Origin: Artemia franciscana
Lineage: Eukaryota > Arthropoda > Branchiopoda > Anostraca > Artemiidae
Assembly (NCBI RefSeq): GCF_032884065.1
Contig: NC_088873.1
Location: forward strand, 3,925,604-3,989,603
Length of the DNA stretch: 64,000 nt
Direction of reading: 5' to 3'
Shown here: in pieces, positions 23,168 to 34,118 of the stretch
How positions within the stretch are numbered: position 1 is the stretch's first letter
Layout: every line of letters starts with the position of its first letter
The notes under the pieces: generated by a model
The model's input: only the letters and a program-made list of their open reading frames with translations
Databases searched by the model: none
What the model was told of the DNA's origin: nothing
Program-made: the position numbers and the translations under genes

Positions 23168-24683
23168 GACTAAAAAGATTAAAAAATAATAAGGCTCCGG
23201 GTGCTGATAGTGTGATAAATGAGTTTCTTAAATGTGGCGGCTCTGAGGTTAGGAATAAGCTACTGAAGATTATGAACATGATTTTTGAAAAAGGGGAAGT
23301 ACCTAATGATTTTAGGAAAACCTTAATTAAACCACTGTAAAAGAAAGGTGACAAGAGTGAGTGTCGTAATTACCGAGGTATTAGTCTGGTCTCTGTAGGT
23401 AGCAAATTACTGAGTAATGTGATACTTTTTAAGCTGAGAGATGCTGCAGACAAAGTTTTAAGGGAAGAACAGTGCGGTTTTAGAAAAGATAGAGGATGTG
23501 TCAACCAAGTTTTCACTCTTAGGTTAGTAATTGAGAAGTCCCTTCGTTGTCAAATACCTTTGGTCCTCAGTTTTATAGATTATGAGCATGCTTTCGATTC
23601 TGTTGATAGAAGAGCGTTAGCAAAGGTCTTATCCTTATATGGTATACCAGAAAAATACATTAAAGTGATTTGTGCTATGTACGAGAATGATACTGCTGCG
23701 GTTAAGGTAGAAAATGAAGTTAGCAACTGGTTGTGTATTAAACCAGGAGTTAAGCAGGGTTGTGTTCTATCCCCCTTTATATGGATCATTTTGATGGACT
23801 TCGTCTTAAGGAGCACAGGAAAGGCAAGTGGAGACCACGGAATCAAATGGGGAGGAAAAACGCTCCTGGACTTAGATTATGGTTACGATTTAAGCTTATT
23901 AGATGAAAGTGTGAGCAAAATGAACGAACTTTTAGAGGTTTTGCGAGTTCAGGGTGCTAATATAGGCTTGAAAATTAATGTTAAGAAGACTAAGTCACTA
24001 AGGCTAAGAATCAGTGAAGATGAAAAGGTTACATTGGGTAACAAAAAGATTGATCAGGTTGGGAGCCTTCACTTACCTTGGTAGTATTATTAGTAAAGAT
24101 GGTGGGAGCAGTGAAGATGTTAAAAGCAGAATAGCTAAGGCTCAAGGTGTTTTTTTCACAGTTTAAAATTTTTTGGAAGAATATAAAAATAAGTTTGCAA
24201 ACTAAGATTAGAATATTGGGAGCTACAGTGATGACAGTGGTCAAATATGGCTCTGAAGCATGGGCGCTCCGAAAAGCAGATGAAAATTTACTAGATGTTT
24301 TCTAGAGAAATTACCTACGGATTATTCTGGGTACCCGGCTGACTGACTGTATTTCAAACAGTGGATTGTACGAAAAATGTGGTTTAATCCCGCTTTCTAG
24401 GACTATAATGAAAGAAAGGTTGAGATGGCTAGGCCATGTTCTGCGGATGAAGAATGACAGATTGCCGAAGATTGTCCTTTTTGGCCAACCGTCTGGGGCT
24501 ACACGGAAAGCAGATCGTACTTGTCTGGGCTGGGAGGATGTCATAAATAAAGATTTAAAGGAAATGGGAACTTCCTGGGAAGGTGTAAAGAGGGAGGACT
24601 TGAATACATTAGGCTGGAGGAGGAGCGTGCGTAGTTGCGTTGGCCTTAGGTGGCTTGGTGTCGCAGTGAGTAATTAGTAGTAA
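23168..24683 (+). pseudogene. Non-LTR retrotransposon reverse transcriptase, 5'-truncated pseudogene
   Basis: The frame shows reverse transcriptase blocks in order: NNKAPGADSVINEFL, PL-stop-KKGDK, CRNYRGISLVSVGSKLL, EEQCGFRKDRGC, LSFIDYEHAFDSVDR (motif A Asp kept), GVKQGCVLSP (motif B), and LDYGYDLSLLD where the catalytic YADD would be. KINVKKTKSL follows, then a C-terminal RWLGHVLRM-GWEDVINKDLK-RRSVRSC region ending at TAG 24675. Defects: TAA at 23338, a frameshift near 24065, another near 24150-24165, TAG near 24302, and loss of the YADD box. It ends in TAG/TAA repeats and is bounded by a 13-bp target duplication, so it inserted 5'-truncated. The clade is not certain; RTE-like is a guess from the short microsatellite tail. 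Confidence 0.92.
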
Positions 24684-24696
24684 TAGCATCTGTAAT
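24684..24696. repeat. Target-site duplication (right) of LINE copy
   Basis: TAGCATCTGTAAT, identical to 23155-23167. Confidence 0.85.
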
Positions 24697-26145
24697 CTTT
24701 ACGGTTGATATGGTCATTCATTTTCTGTTCAATTTCTCAGTTTTATTAGTGTTCAATTTCTTAGTCGTGTTTGTTTCATGTTCAATTATCTCTTCGTCAT
24801 CCAATTTTTGTTCGCCTGGGGTTTCATTAACTCAATCATAGTAATTTGAATTATTATATGAATTACTTAGGTTGGTTTCCAGTTTTAGTATGGCTTTTTA
24901 CTTTTCATTTAAAAGCTTCATTTTCTTAAAATGTTTTTTTTTTATATTAATTTTATATAAGCCAACTGTGCTATTCAGGAAGAGCGTGGCTTCCGTATTG
25001 TTTTTTTTTCTCTCTCTCTCTTTGTTGTGATCGGTTCTCTGTTACTCAATAATTTAAGACATACCAGAAGTAAGATAAATTCCAAGCAGAAACATTCAAG
25101 GAGAAGGGGGGGGGGTACAACCGGAGCAGCTGCCACGGGCACCATCACTGGGGGTGTGGCTGGGGGGTTGCCCACTTTGATCAAAATTTTCTCTTTGATC
25201 CGGCTTTTTTTTTTGCTTGTATTTGCGTCAGGAGGGAAAGAAACTTTAATTAATTTTACCCCGGGCACCACCAACCCCAGGAATGGCTCTGTCTCCTAGA
25301 GAAATTCTAAGCTTTTTGTATAGAAATCGTGAAACAGGAAAGACACCTTCCTCTGCAGTTGCCAAATTTCCCTTAATTTTCAAGAAAAAAGGTAAAAGTC
25401 CTTTTTTTTCTTGCCTACTAAAAATCATACGCAAGAGGCAAAACAGAACGATTCTAAATCTGATAGTAAATTATTTTGGGAACTTGTATAGTTGGATTCA
25501 TGTAAAGTATAAATTATCTATTAGAGACCCAAGACCGAATTTCCCAATCACTTCTAATTTTTTAAGAAAATAAATAATATCCTAATTTGTTTCTTACTTT
25601 TTATGAAATATCCAACTTTGATTAATTCGTTTTCAATTTTAGATCAATACTTGAAACTCCATACTTCAGAAGAGACTGAAAATGTCCCAGCTGTGTTATG
25701 ACTAGTAAAAGAAGAAGAAAAAGTACATACGTGGAAATAGTTTGGGGAGGGGGGTGAATAAAAATTAATTCGTCGAAACTAGGATAGGACCTGGAAACTT
25801 ATGGAAACTCATAGCTTCTTATGAGGCTTCACGAAACTACAAATTGGAAGAATAGAACAGTCAGGAGGTTGCCGAATTTAGTTCGTTCCTTTCAAAATGT
25901 GAAGAGTTCTTTTTATTATCTTACTCGGGATGTCTGTTGGTAACACAGTTCAAATCAATCTCTTATGCAAGGAATCGTACCTTAAAAGCACATTAAGCTT
26001 ACATATTATTATTATTTTAGGTTTTTTTTTAAGCTTGAGATTTTGCGTAAGGGAATCTCGGAGTATTGTTGAATTCTCTTTGTCAGTCCTGATTGTAGCC
26101 ACACCGCCCAGACTCAAGGCCGCAGCAAAAAAAAACATTATATGC
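24697..26145. other. No confident gene
   Basis: It contains a GC-richer island at about 25090-25175 with G-runs and short open frames on both strands (about 60-99 codons) that I do not recognise. A CT run (TCTCTCTCTCTC) lies near 25010. No element ends are visible. Confidence 0.4.
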
Positions 26146-26329
26146 AGGGCCATATCAAGGATTTTTGCTCGGGGATGGGGGGTATTTTTCATGTGAGGGG
26201 TAGAAAAAAAAACTTTTAAAACGCATCAAAAATTTGTTTGTATAAATTTTTTCTAATTTGGATAAGTCGGGCAAACATTTTGGGGTGGGGTGATCAGCCC
26301 CCCAGACCTTCCCCTTGGATATGGCCTTG
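26146..26329 (+). mobile_element. Dispersed short TIR-like family member
   Basis: It begins AGGGCCATATCAAGGATT and ends CCTTGGATATGGCCTT, so the ends are approximate inverted repeats (AAGGCCATATCC type). The interior has ACTTTTAAAACGCATCAAAA, TTTGTTTGTATAA, AAGTCGGGCAAACA and TTTGGGGTG. It is about 184 bases with no coding frame. Relatives: 11138, 12510, 26684, 35781 and 40168. Confidence 0.7.
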
Positions 26330-26683
26330 ATTAGGTGATGCGCATTGTCTTTGGCCACCAATTTATAATTAAAGGTTTTTTCTGTTTCTTGTAGCAATCT
26401 ATCGTAAACGGTTACAATATAAAATGCAAATTACATACATTAATAACGTTGATAACACATACAATGTTTTTAAATTGTTTGGCAAGTTTGGGTAATGTTT
26501 TATACGAAGTTACCTGATGCAAAAGATTGGCTATAATGAATGGATGATGAATAATTTATAAACACATTCAACAGAGCATCTATAAAAAGCTAAAAAAAAA
26601 CAACAACAAATTAACATAATCAAAACACCAGAAGCTAATAACTTTACGCCTCGAATAAAATTCGAGACTCTTCTACTTGTTGG
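26330..26683. other. No recognisable feature
   Basis: AT-rich spacer between two members of the same short family, without exon or repeat. Confidence 0.4.
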
Positions 26684-26873
26684 CAAGGCCGTGTTCAGGA
26701 TTTTTTCAGGGGAGAGGTATATTTGTTCTGTGGGAGGGGGGGGGGGGTTTCACAAAAGAAAACTTAACAAAACGCATCAAAAATTTGTTTATGTGCACTT
26801 CGTTACTTTTTCACGAGCCGGACAAAACTTTTGGGAGTGTTGAAACCTGGTAACCCCCTTGGATGTGGCCTTG
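26684..26873 (+). mobile_element. Dispersed short TIR-like family member
   Basis: The ends are AAGGCCGTGTTCAGGAT on the left and TTGGATGTGGCCTT on the right (inverted). The interior shares AACGCATCAAAAATTTGTTT, TTACTTTTTCACGAG and CCGGACAAAACTTTTGGG with the 26146 copy. It lies directly against the 3' break of the reverse transcriptase pseudogene at 26875. Confidence 0.7.
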
Positions 26874-26874
26874 C

Positions 26875-28745
26875 TTGCGGGTAAAAAGGTATAATGTAGA
26901 GAGGAAATTGCTATGTAGTAGTCAGAGTTCGTGCTATAAAAAGTATGCAGAGTTTTTCCATGTTTTTTTTTTAGTTTGATAAAAGCGTTGCCTGCATAAA
27001 CAATGCGTGTTGTAACTTTGTAGTCCAGACTTCCATCAGAATTTATGATGCTTCTAAGATGCTTGAATTCTGAAACCTCCTCCAGCTCATTAGAAACAAA
27101 GTTAAGCATCCGGTCCGGCGTTATATTTACGCTAATATGCATGATTTTGTGTTATGGTTACTGATTGACAATCCTACTCATCCGGCTTTAATTGAGAGTT
27201 CTGTGATGTTCTGCTGCAGGTCTTCTCTCTGACGAGAAAGGAGTGCAATTTCATCAGCAAAATCACCATCAATGATAGCACAGCTCTCATTCAAATGAAT
27301 GCCTCCAACAAACTGATATGCCTGAAGTATGCAAGTAATGAGAACTGTCAAGAGCATAGGAAAGAGAATCTAGCCTATTCGAACACAGTAATGGATCTAG
27401 ATGCATTCCATCAGGTCTCCATCGCCGGTTTGTAGAGCGCCCAGAAGCAATAGCAATCAGTAAAAGCTTTCATTATAGAAAGTTATAATATTTCTAATAA
27501 TTATAACCGGGATGCCACAATGTCGTAGCATTTTCAGTTGGAATTCCCTGTGTAAAGACTCATAAGCCGATTTTGAAGTCAATAAACGCTATTAACATTT
27601 CAGTCTGCCACTAGTTGGATTCTCCAATTTGTATTCTTAAACTGAAAATTAGATCAGCACACAATCTTCCTGGCCGAAACTATGTTATTCTTTTACAAGG
27701 ATCTCAAGATTTCTTGATTGAATGCGATTTAAAAGTATTTGGCAAAGGACCTTACTTCCTGTGGACTGCAAGGTAACACCTCGTCAATTGTTGCAGTCAA
27801 CAATTCGACTCCTATTAAAATGTGACCCCTTTCTTGCAACCAACAGGGACACTCCCGTTTTCCTGAGTTTAACTCAAAATTTGGTGTAGATGTCTCGTTA
27901 TGTCTGTGAAGCCACACTTCAACAATTCAGGCTATAAGCTGCTAACTCTGGTAGCTTCTGGTAACTTTTGTATTACAGCTTGACCTCCACTATTTTAACG
28001 GGTTTGGTGTTGATATCCACCTTGGAGAGTAAAATTTAGGCTTTACAGCAGGGGAAATAAAATAAAATACACCGTTGATGTGTTTTCTTCATCCGTTATT
28101 AATATCTTTTTTTCTTGTAAGTATGTCTCCCATTCTGCTTTCAACGTAGCATAGAGGTTTTCGAAAGTAACCTATGATCTCCTTCGTTATCCGGCACACT
28201 GTTTTACGATCACCTTTGCTAGCAGCTGTATCAACTTCATTTCTTATAGACTGGTTTACAGTTTTGTGGGTTTTAGCTTATACTGGGCCTTGAGATGATG
28301 TCTATATTGGAGGTTACATTACTATAACAGCGTTCAAGCTCAACCTTTATTTCTTTCCTGTCTTGCTGGAGTTTCCATGTGCCATCACTGACCCACGTAT
28401 CACTCTTCTTTTTCTGCAAGCAATTGACACTGTGGCTCCACTCATAAAATCCAAGATTTTTCTCCACTTCTCTTTAACTGAGGCATCTGTTTCATCTCAT
28501 TTTAGGCTTGTAAGTTTGGCAGAAAGGGCAACACAATAAGCCTGCCCTACATATTTATCACAGAACTTCCGAGTATCAAATACTTTCATAGTCTTTCTAC
28601 ACTTGCGACAGTCTAACTTTAATTTAAGACTTGCAATAACTAGTTACTGATCAGAATGTGAATCAGCCCAATGAAAAGTTTGAACGTCCTCTAGCCTAGA
28701 CAGCGCCTGGACCACTCTCTGACGGGAGCGTTATCTATCTGAGTT
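26875..28745 (-). pseudogene. Second LINE: endonuclease C-terminus plus reverse transcriptase, decayed
   Basis: Read on the minus strand, in several frames: HWADSHSDQ-stop-LVIASLKLKL (end of an APE-type endonuclease, near 28640-28690), a linker with KVFDTRKFCDKYV and NEVDTAASKGDRKTVCRIT, then DINTKPVKIVEVK (near 27985-28025). Reverse transcriptase follows: DCNN-stop-RGVTLQSTGSKVLCQILLNRI (near 27730-27800), a decayed FRPGR-CADLIFSLRI block, LIAFIDFK (motif A), ESLHREFQLKMLRHCGIP, and FADEIALLSRQREDLQQ (the YADD position, now FADE, near 27230-27270), followed by SEFKHLRSIINSDGSLDYK. Frameshifts and stops are frequent. It is truncated at both ends and is a different family from the 23168 copy. 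Confidence 0.88.
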
Positions 28746-29149
28746 TGTTAAGTCTGCACGGCTCCCCTTCCAAAGACATCCAATCAAAATTTTGAAGATA
28801 GCCATTTTGTGCAAAATGGTCCAAAGGTCAAACAATTACGCCTCCGGGGTTACCAAAACCCCCCGCAGCCCCTTGGGAGAAAAAGATGTAAGTTATGCAG
28901 GCTGTCCTCTGTTTACTTACACAGTTTTTTCTTGGAAAAAGGGGCATGTTTGATCTTGTATCAAATATGCCTTCTTCCCAATACTGATCGAAATCGAAAA
29001 AACATCTTGTTCAAAATCGTCAAAAGGTCCATTAGCTATGACTCTAGGGATACCACACCAACGTCCCCCAAGCCCTCGTGGGTAGGGCTGTAGATCTTGC
29101 AATTTGCCTATTTTTACATACAGGATATATTATTTGGAAAGGGGGAATG
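28746..29149. other. Degenerate fragment related to element tails
   Basis: ATCAAAATTTTGAAGATAGC with CATTTTGTGCAAAATGG resembles the ATTTTGAGATAGCCATTTTG block in the minus-strand palindromic-element tail at about 36645, followed by similar CCCC-rich and TTTACTTACACAG stretches. I see no gene. The 5' break of the LINE pseudogene lies at its left edge. Confidence 0.45.
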
Positions 29150-29305
29150 TTTGGTCCAGGGTGTGTCTGAAAAAGCTAGGCATGTCAAGGTGAAACTTAA
29201 GGGAACTTTGTGGGGGGATGTTGAACTAAATCAAAAGACACTAGCTATATAGGCTATCAAAAGTGGAATCTACAATATCCGAGAAACAGCTAAGGCTATC
29301 ACTAC

Positions 29306-29395
29306 TACTGTACTTGCGAGTACAACTAGTTGTGACTGCATTTGTGACTATTAGTGACTGCGTCTGTTCCTGTGACTACTCTTGACTGTGACTAA
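29306..29395 (+). repeat. Short block of GACT-type minisatellite
   Basis: Repeats of TTGTGACTGC, TGTGACTATT and TGTGACTACT. It is the same low-complexity sequence as the larger block at 29970-30700. Confidence 0.7.
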
Positions 29396-29969
29396 TTCTT
29401 TTTGCCCTACTTTCAGGGAATGTTGGGGGGATGCGGAAGAAATTAAAACAAAAGTATTTGCATGGTGGTTGTCAAATGGTAAATCAGCAATATCAGAGGA
29501 ACGGCGGAGGACAATAAGTTTAAACTTCCAGGGTATGTGGAACTGTGCAAAGCGCAAAATACCCTGAAGGGAAAAGTGCCCCTTTGTCCTTTTTAGATGC
29601 CCTACGCCGTCAAAAATTATCAAAATCCTGAAAAAAATATTTGTGCAAAATAGTTAAAAGGTCTAACAGCTATGCCTTTGGGGATGCCCTGCCCCCAAAG
29701 ATCTCAGGGAAAAGGTTTTGATTTATGCAATCTGCCCATCGGTTATATACAAGATAATGAATGCGAAATGGGGAAATGTTTTATCCTGGGTGCGTCAGAA
29801 AAGGCTAAGGGTATTAATATGAAACTTCAGGGAATGTTGAGAACGATGTTAAACTAATTCAAAACATACTATGTGATTTCGGGTTATCAAAAGGGCGTAT
29901 GTACATTATCGAAGGAACAGCTAGGGGTAATAGCTTGAAACATTCAGGACCACTATTACTGCTGCTATT

Positions 29970-30700
29970 GCGACTATCACTGGTATTAATTAAAGCTGAG
30001 ACTCCAACAAATTGCAACAGCGACGATGACTACTTGCAACTACTTGCAAGAGTGACTACTTGTGACTTCAACTACGACAACTTGCAACTGGGACTGTGAC
30101 TATCTTTGACTGCGACTACTTGCAACGGCCACAGTGACTACTTGCGACTGCAATCACAACCGCTTGCGCAGACGACTACTTGTGACTGCAACTGTGACCA
30201 CTTGCATCTTTGACTGCTACTACTTGTGACTTTAACTACTTGAGATCTGCTTGTGACTGCAAATACTAGCGACCGCGAATACTTTTGACTGTGGATACAA
30301 CTAAGGCAACTTCCAATTGAAACTGTGGCCAATTGCGATTGCAACTGTAACTACTAGTGACTACGAATACTTGAGGCTACGACCACTCGCGACTATAATT
30401 ATTTGTAACTTTGACATCTTGCGACTTTCAGTACTTGCAACTATGACTACTTGGGACATTGACTACTTAAGACTGCGAGTGAAACTACTCGTGATTGCGA
30501 CAACTTACGACTATGACTGCAATTGCTTGTGACTGCCAGTACGAATACAACTTGATTGCCACTACAGCTATTTGTGACTACGAATGCGACAAACTCTGAC
30601 TGAAGCTGATACTACTTACGACTGTGACTACTACTGCTACTAGTACTTCTACTACTGCTGCGATTGCGACTGTAACTGCTATTGATAACGCAAGTTCTGT
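29970..30700 (+). repeat. GACTAC/TTGTGACTGC minisatellite, about 730 bases
   Basis: The block is composed of variants of TGCGACTACTTGTGACTG, with runs such as CTACTTGCAACTA and TGTGACTGCAACTA. Periodicity is a mix of 6, 9, 15 and 18 bases. It gives short open frames on both strands (about 60-70 codons), which I attribute to the repeat. It is embedded in the ~120-bp tandem repeat. Confidence 0.85.
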
Positions 30701-32166
30701 TATTACAGGTAGAACTGTTGAACTCAATCGAACGAGTTTACTCTATCCTGCTCGCCAAAATGGTTTTAACTCGAACCCATTTGACTGCTTGGGTTACCGG
30801 TACTAAGTTGAAAATTTCATAGAATGCTGAAGGGGATTTTAAACAAAATCAAAAGACACTAAATGTATCCAAGTTGTCAAAGCAGCACATATCCAAAATT
30901 TCAATAACAGAGAGACAAGTTATCAAGTGGAAACATTCGGAGGATGTTGAAGAGAATGCTGAATTTAAATACACTGTGTGCATCCAAGTCGGCAATGAGC
31001 GTAGCTACAATTTCTTGAGAACGGCTTAGATTATTAAGTTGAAACTTTCAGGAAATTTCTATTGGGTAATTAAACTGAATCACAAGACACCATATGAATC
31101 CTGGTTGAGAAAATGTCATTTCTGCAATATCTCAGGAACAGTTAAGGGTGTTAAGCTGGAATTTTCAGAGAATGCTAAGGGTGACGTTGAATTCAATCAA
31201 AACACAACTGTGTGTATCCCAGTTGTCTAAGTTCACGCTAGTGAATAAAGCGCATAATTTATAAAATTATACGCCCTGTATACGAAAATCTGTGATAAAA
31301 TTTGTACACGCTTCTCTCAGCGTGTTAAAAATTAATAGAAGCAAGTCCTTTTTTCTGTGCTAAAAATTTTACGTGGGCTAGCCAACTTTCACATCATGTG
31401 TTTAAGAACGAAAAGAAGAAATTTTATTTTGCCAAAAATGAGTTAATGAACTGGAAAATATAGGAAATTTTCGGAATTTTTATTTTTATTTTTGATATTA
31501 TGAGAAAGAGAGAGTACGAACTTATGTAACAAAATGTCAATTGGGCAAGCCACAACAACGTTAAACTTGCTGTGATAATTGAAAACATTTGCTGTACAAA
31601 TTATTCCAATTATGAACGGGTGTAAAGAATAAGGACTATACACGCACATTGTATTTAATATTTTTACGTCAGCCTGAACAGCCCTTAAAAGAAATATCTC
31701 AGGATCGGCTAAGAGTATTTGGTTGAAACTTCATGGGGGTATTAATTTAAATCAAAAGATATCGTGTACATCCAGCTTGTTAAAATGGTATATGCAGCAT
31801 ATGAGGAACACTTAAGGGTATGAAACTGAAATTTTCAGAGAATATTAAGGGGTAGGTTGAACTCGATGAAAAGATACTTAGTACATCCTGATTATCTAAA
31901 GTTTCTATCTGCATTGTACCAGAAACAGCTGATGACATCTAGTTGAAACGTTCAGGGAATGTTGATGGGGATGTTGATATAAATCAAGACATACTAATTG
32001 CAACTAATCTGAATATGCAAAAATATGGAAAAATATTTATTATACTATGTATTAACAAGACTTTTGTAAAAAAAAGCGAACGTACATGAATTAAATTTTT
32101 TTCCCGAAAAAGTATTTTTCAAAGCGAAGTAAAGAACCAAATTAAAGGGCCAATACTACGTATATT

Positions 32167-32687
32167 TGAATAAATAAATCTTAAAACGAGTAAAAATCAG
32201 ATTGTATATTTAAGTGAAACTTAAAACGAACAAATGTTACTACAAACCGGAGTTTGGCTACTGCTCCCCTCTTTCTTCCTAATTGTTTGCCCTTATATTT
32301 TGTTTGCCCTTTACTGCAAACAAAATATATTATAATTTTTTTAGATATCTGTAAAATTAAAATTTCCAAGATTTTCAGGAATTAGTGTCATTATTTATTA
32401 AATTCTCAGTTTACTTTCATTAGTTTTTTCCAGTCATCTTGATTATCATAGTGATTTATTTTTATTTTTTTGCAGATGGATTGAAAAATTAAAGCCTTCT
32501 GTTCAAAATCTATGTATTTTTTTTTTCAAGTAAAAAGCAAGTAACGCAATAGGCTTTACAAATTTTACGATTCGTGGAGGGCAGAACGGGAAGCATCCAA
32601 ACTCCTGTTTGTAGTAATTAATATTCGTTTTAAGTTTAATTGAACATTCAATTTAGTTTTTACTCGTTGTAAGATTTGTTTATTCAT
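32167..32687. mobile_element. Foldback element with ~105-bp inverted arms
   Basis: The left arm (32167-32272) starts GAATAAATAAATCTTAAAAC and contains CGAGTAAAAA, AAACTTAAAACGAACAAATG, TACTACAAACCGGAGTTTGG. The right arm (about 32578-32687) is its reverse complement with moderate divergence, ending in TTTGTTTATTCAT. The ~305-base centre is AT-rich and non-coding. The ACTTAAAACGAACA block resembles part of the palindromic-element arms, so the two may be distantly related. Confidence 0.7.
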
Positions 32688-32901
32688 CTATATCAGCATA
32701 TGTTATCTCTATATTTGGCATGATCATTTGTTTTAATTTCTGGTTGTTTTGATTTTGAATTATTAAAGGACTTCATTTCTGCTGGTCTTTTGTCTAATAT
32801 ATCTCATCTTTTTATTGTAAGGCTGTTTTTTAAAGTTTTTTTTTAATTAGTTAATAATAAGTTATTCCCTTCCACTCTCTGGACGATTCTCGTAATAGAT
32901 C

Positions 32902-33189
32902 ACAGCTTAGATACCAATATACAGTTATGAAAACTCCTATCTTGCCCACGAAAGGCTTTTGGTACTGAGGTCTGAACTTGGCGCCTCCTCTAAGCCTGCG
33001 CTCCGACGCGTAGATCGTACTACAACACCATAGGCGGGAACACAACTTTGATTGTTGCATACACAGCTTAGATATTGGTATCTAAGCTGTGCTCTCAGTT
33101 TCTTGTCTCCAGCCGCTAGCATCACTACCGCGCACTGTACCCCAAAAATAAATCGAGTTTTCATAACTGTATATTGGTATATAAGCTGT
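32902..33189 (-). mobile_element. TIR element (MITE), minus-strand copy
   Basis: The ends are ACAGCTTAGATACCAATATA on the left and TATATTGGTATATAAGCTGT on the right, an inverted repeat running about 35 bases to GAAAACTC. The halves match 18563-18845 in inverted order, including the GTAGATCGTACTACAACACC and GGCGCCTCCTC stretches. At the centre (33062-33089) ACAGCTTAGATA-TTGG-TATCTAAGCTGT is a perfect 12-bp hairpin. TAATAGAT on the left and TAATAGAC on the right could be an 8-bp target duplication with one change. Confidence 0.75.
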
Positions 33190-34118
33190 TTAATAGACAA
33201 GGCAGAAAGCAGAAGTGACAACAATTTGACTTTTTGAAGTTGTAATTGGGTAATAGCAGATAATAACGATAATACAACCTGTTTTCAATCATAAGCTGCG
33301 TTGACAGGAAAAGGAAGATAATTATAAAGGGGTACCTTAAATATGGGAACGAGGACAGAAGGTGTAAACATTTTGTATATATTTTAATCAAGGTTTTGGG
33401 TGTAGCTATCAACTATTTCTTGATATTTCATGAATTTTATAATTCTGCCATAAATAATCAAACAAAGCTGTATTGAAAATTCCAGTGAAATGTGATGGAC
33501 ATAGCTCCATCTTTCAAATTTAAAGTACATATACTTTATTTTTAGGTTCCTTAAAGAAGAGTTTATGATGATGCTTCTGTTTATTAAGTTGTCTCTACTG
33601 GCCTACCTCTCTGGTCTTAAGGCCCACATCTCTGGGGTCTTGAGGTCACATGATGGGTCTTAAGGCCCATCATAAGCGAGTTCTCTGGTCTTAAGGCCCA
33701 TATCTAGATATATCCATGGTTGACTTGTCCTATATAAACGCTAGAGTTCTGGGTTGTTCAATATTGAGTTTCTTTTGATGAGTTGCTGGTGTGTTAAAAT
33801 GTCTGTGTTGAATGACCACAGTTGAGCTACCTTTGCTGGGATGAAGGCTTGTTGAAGGTCCTATGTGCTGCATTAGCTTTGTTGGTTTTTCTTAGCACCA
33901 AGTCATCATGATCAAAAATACGTGTAATATATCCAACTCTCCGCTAAAACTTTTTTTGGACATCTAGTTTACAACTTTTTTTCCAACTTCGGTTCTACGA
34001 ATTTTAAACCTCAAATTATGAACTCATTGAATAGTCAAATTAAGTTAATTTTATAAACTAGTTTAAAAAATACAATTCAGGAGCCTCTTGTATAAGATTG
34101 TATAAAAAAACAACAACA
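33190..34118. other. No gene; short repeated phrase
   Basis: CTCTGGTCTTAAGGCCCA and variants (with CATATCT or CATCAT after them) recur three to four times at about 33610-33712. The rest shows no exon or element ends. Confidence 0.5.

Larger units (their letters stand above)
29150..31990 (+). repeat. Degenerate tandem repeat, unit about 120 bases
   Basis: A recurring order is visible: AACAGCTAAGGGTATTAAGT, TTGAAACTTTCAGGGAATGT, TGAGGGGGATGTTGAA, CTAAATCAAAAGACAC, a GTGCATCCAAGTTGTCAAAA block, then GCAATATCTCAGGAAC. Recognisable copies include those near 29180, 29480, 29800, 30800, 30920, 31040, 31140, 31700, 31810 and 31930. They are interrupted by other sequence, including the GACTAC minisatellite and about 440 unrelated bases near 31230-31670. 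Copies are 60-80% alike by eye. Confidence 0.65.

Noticed and set aside
23168..24683. Possible diversity-generating or retron-type reverse transcriptase system
   Set aside because: Motif order, the C-terminal RWLGHVLRM block, (TAG)n tail, 5' truncation and target-site duplication all fit a non-LTR retrotransposon. No template or variable repeat is present.
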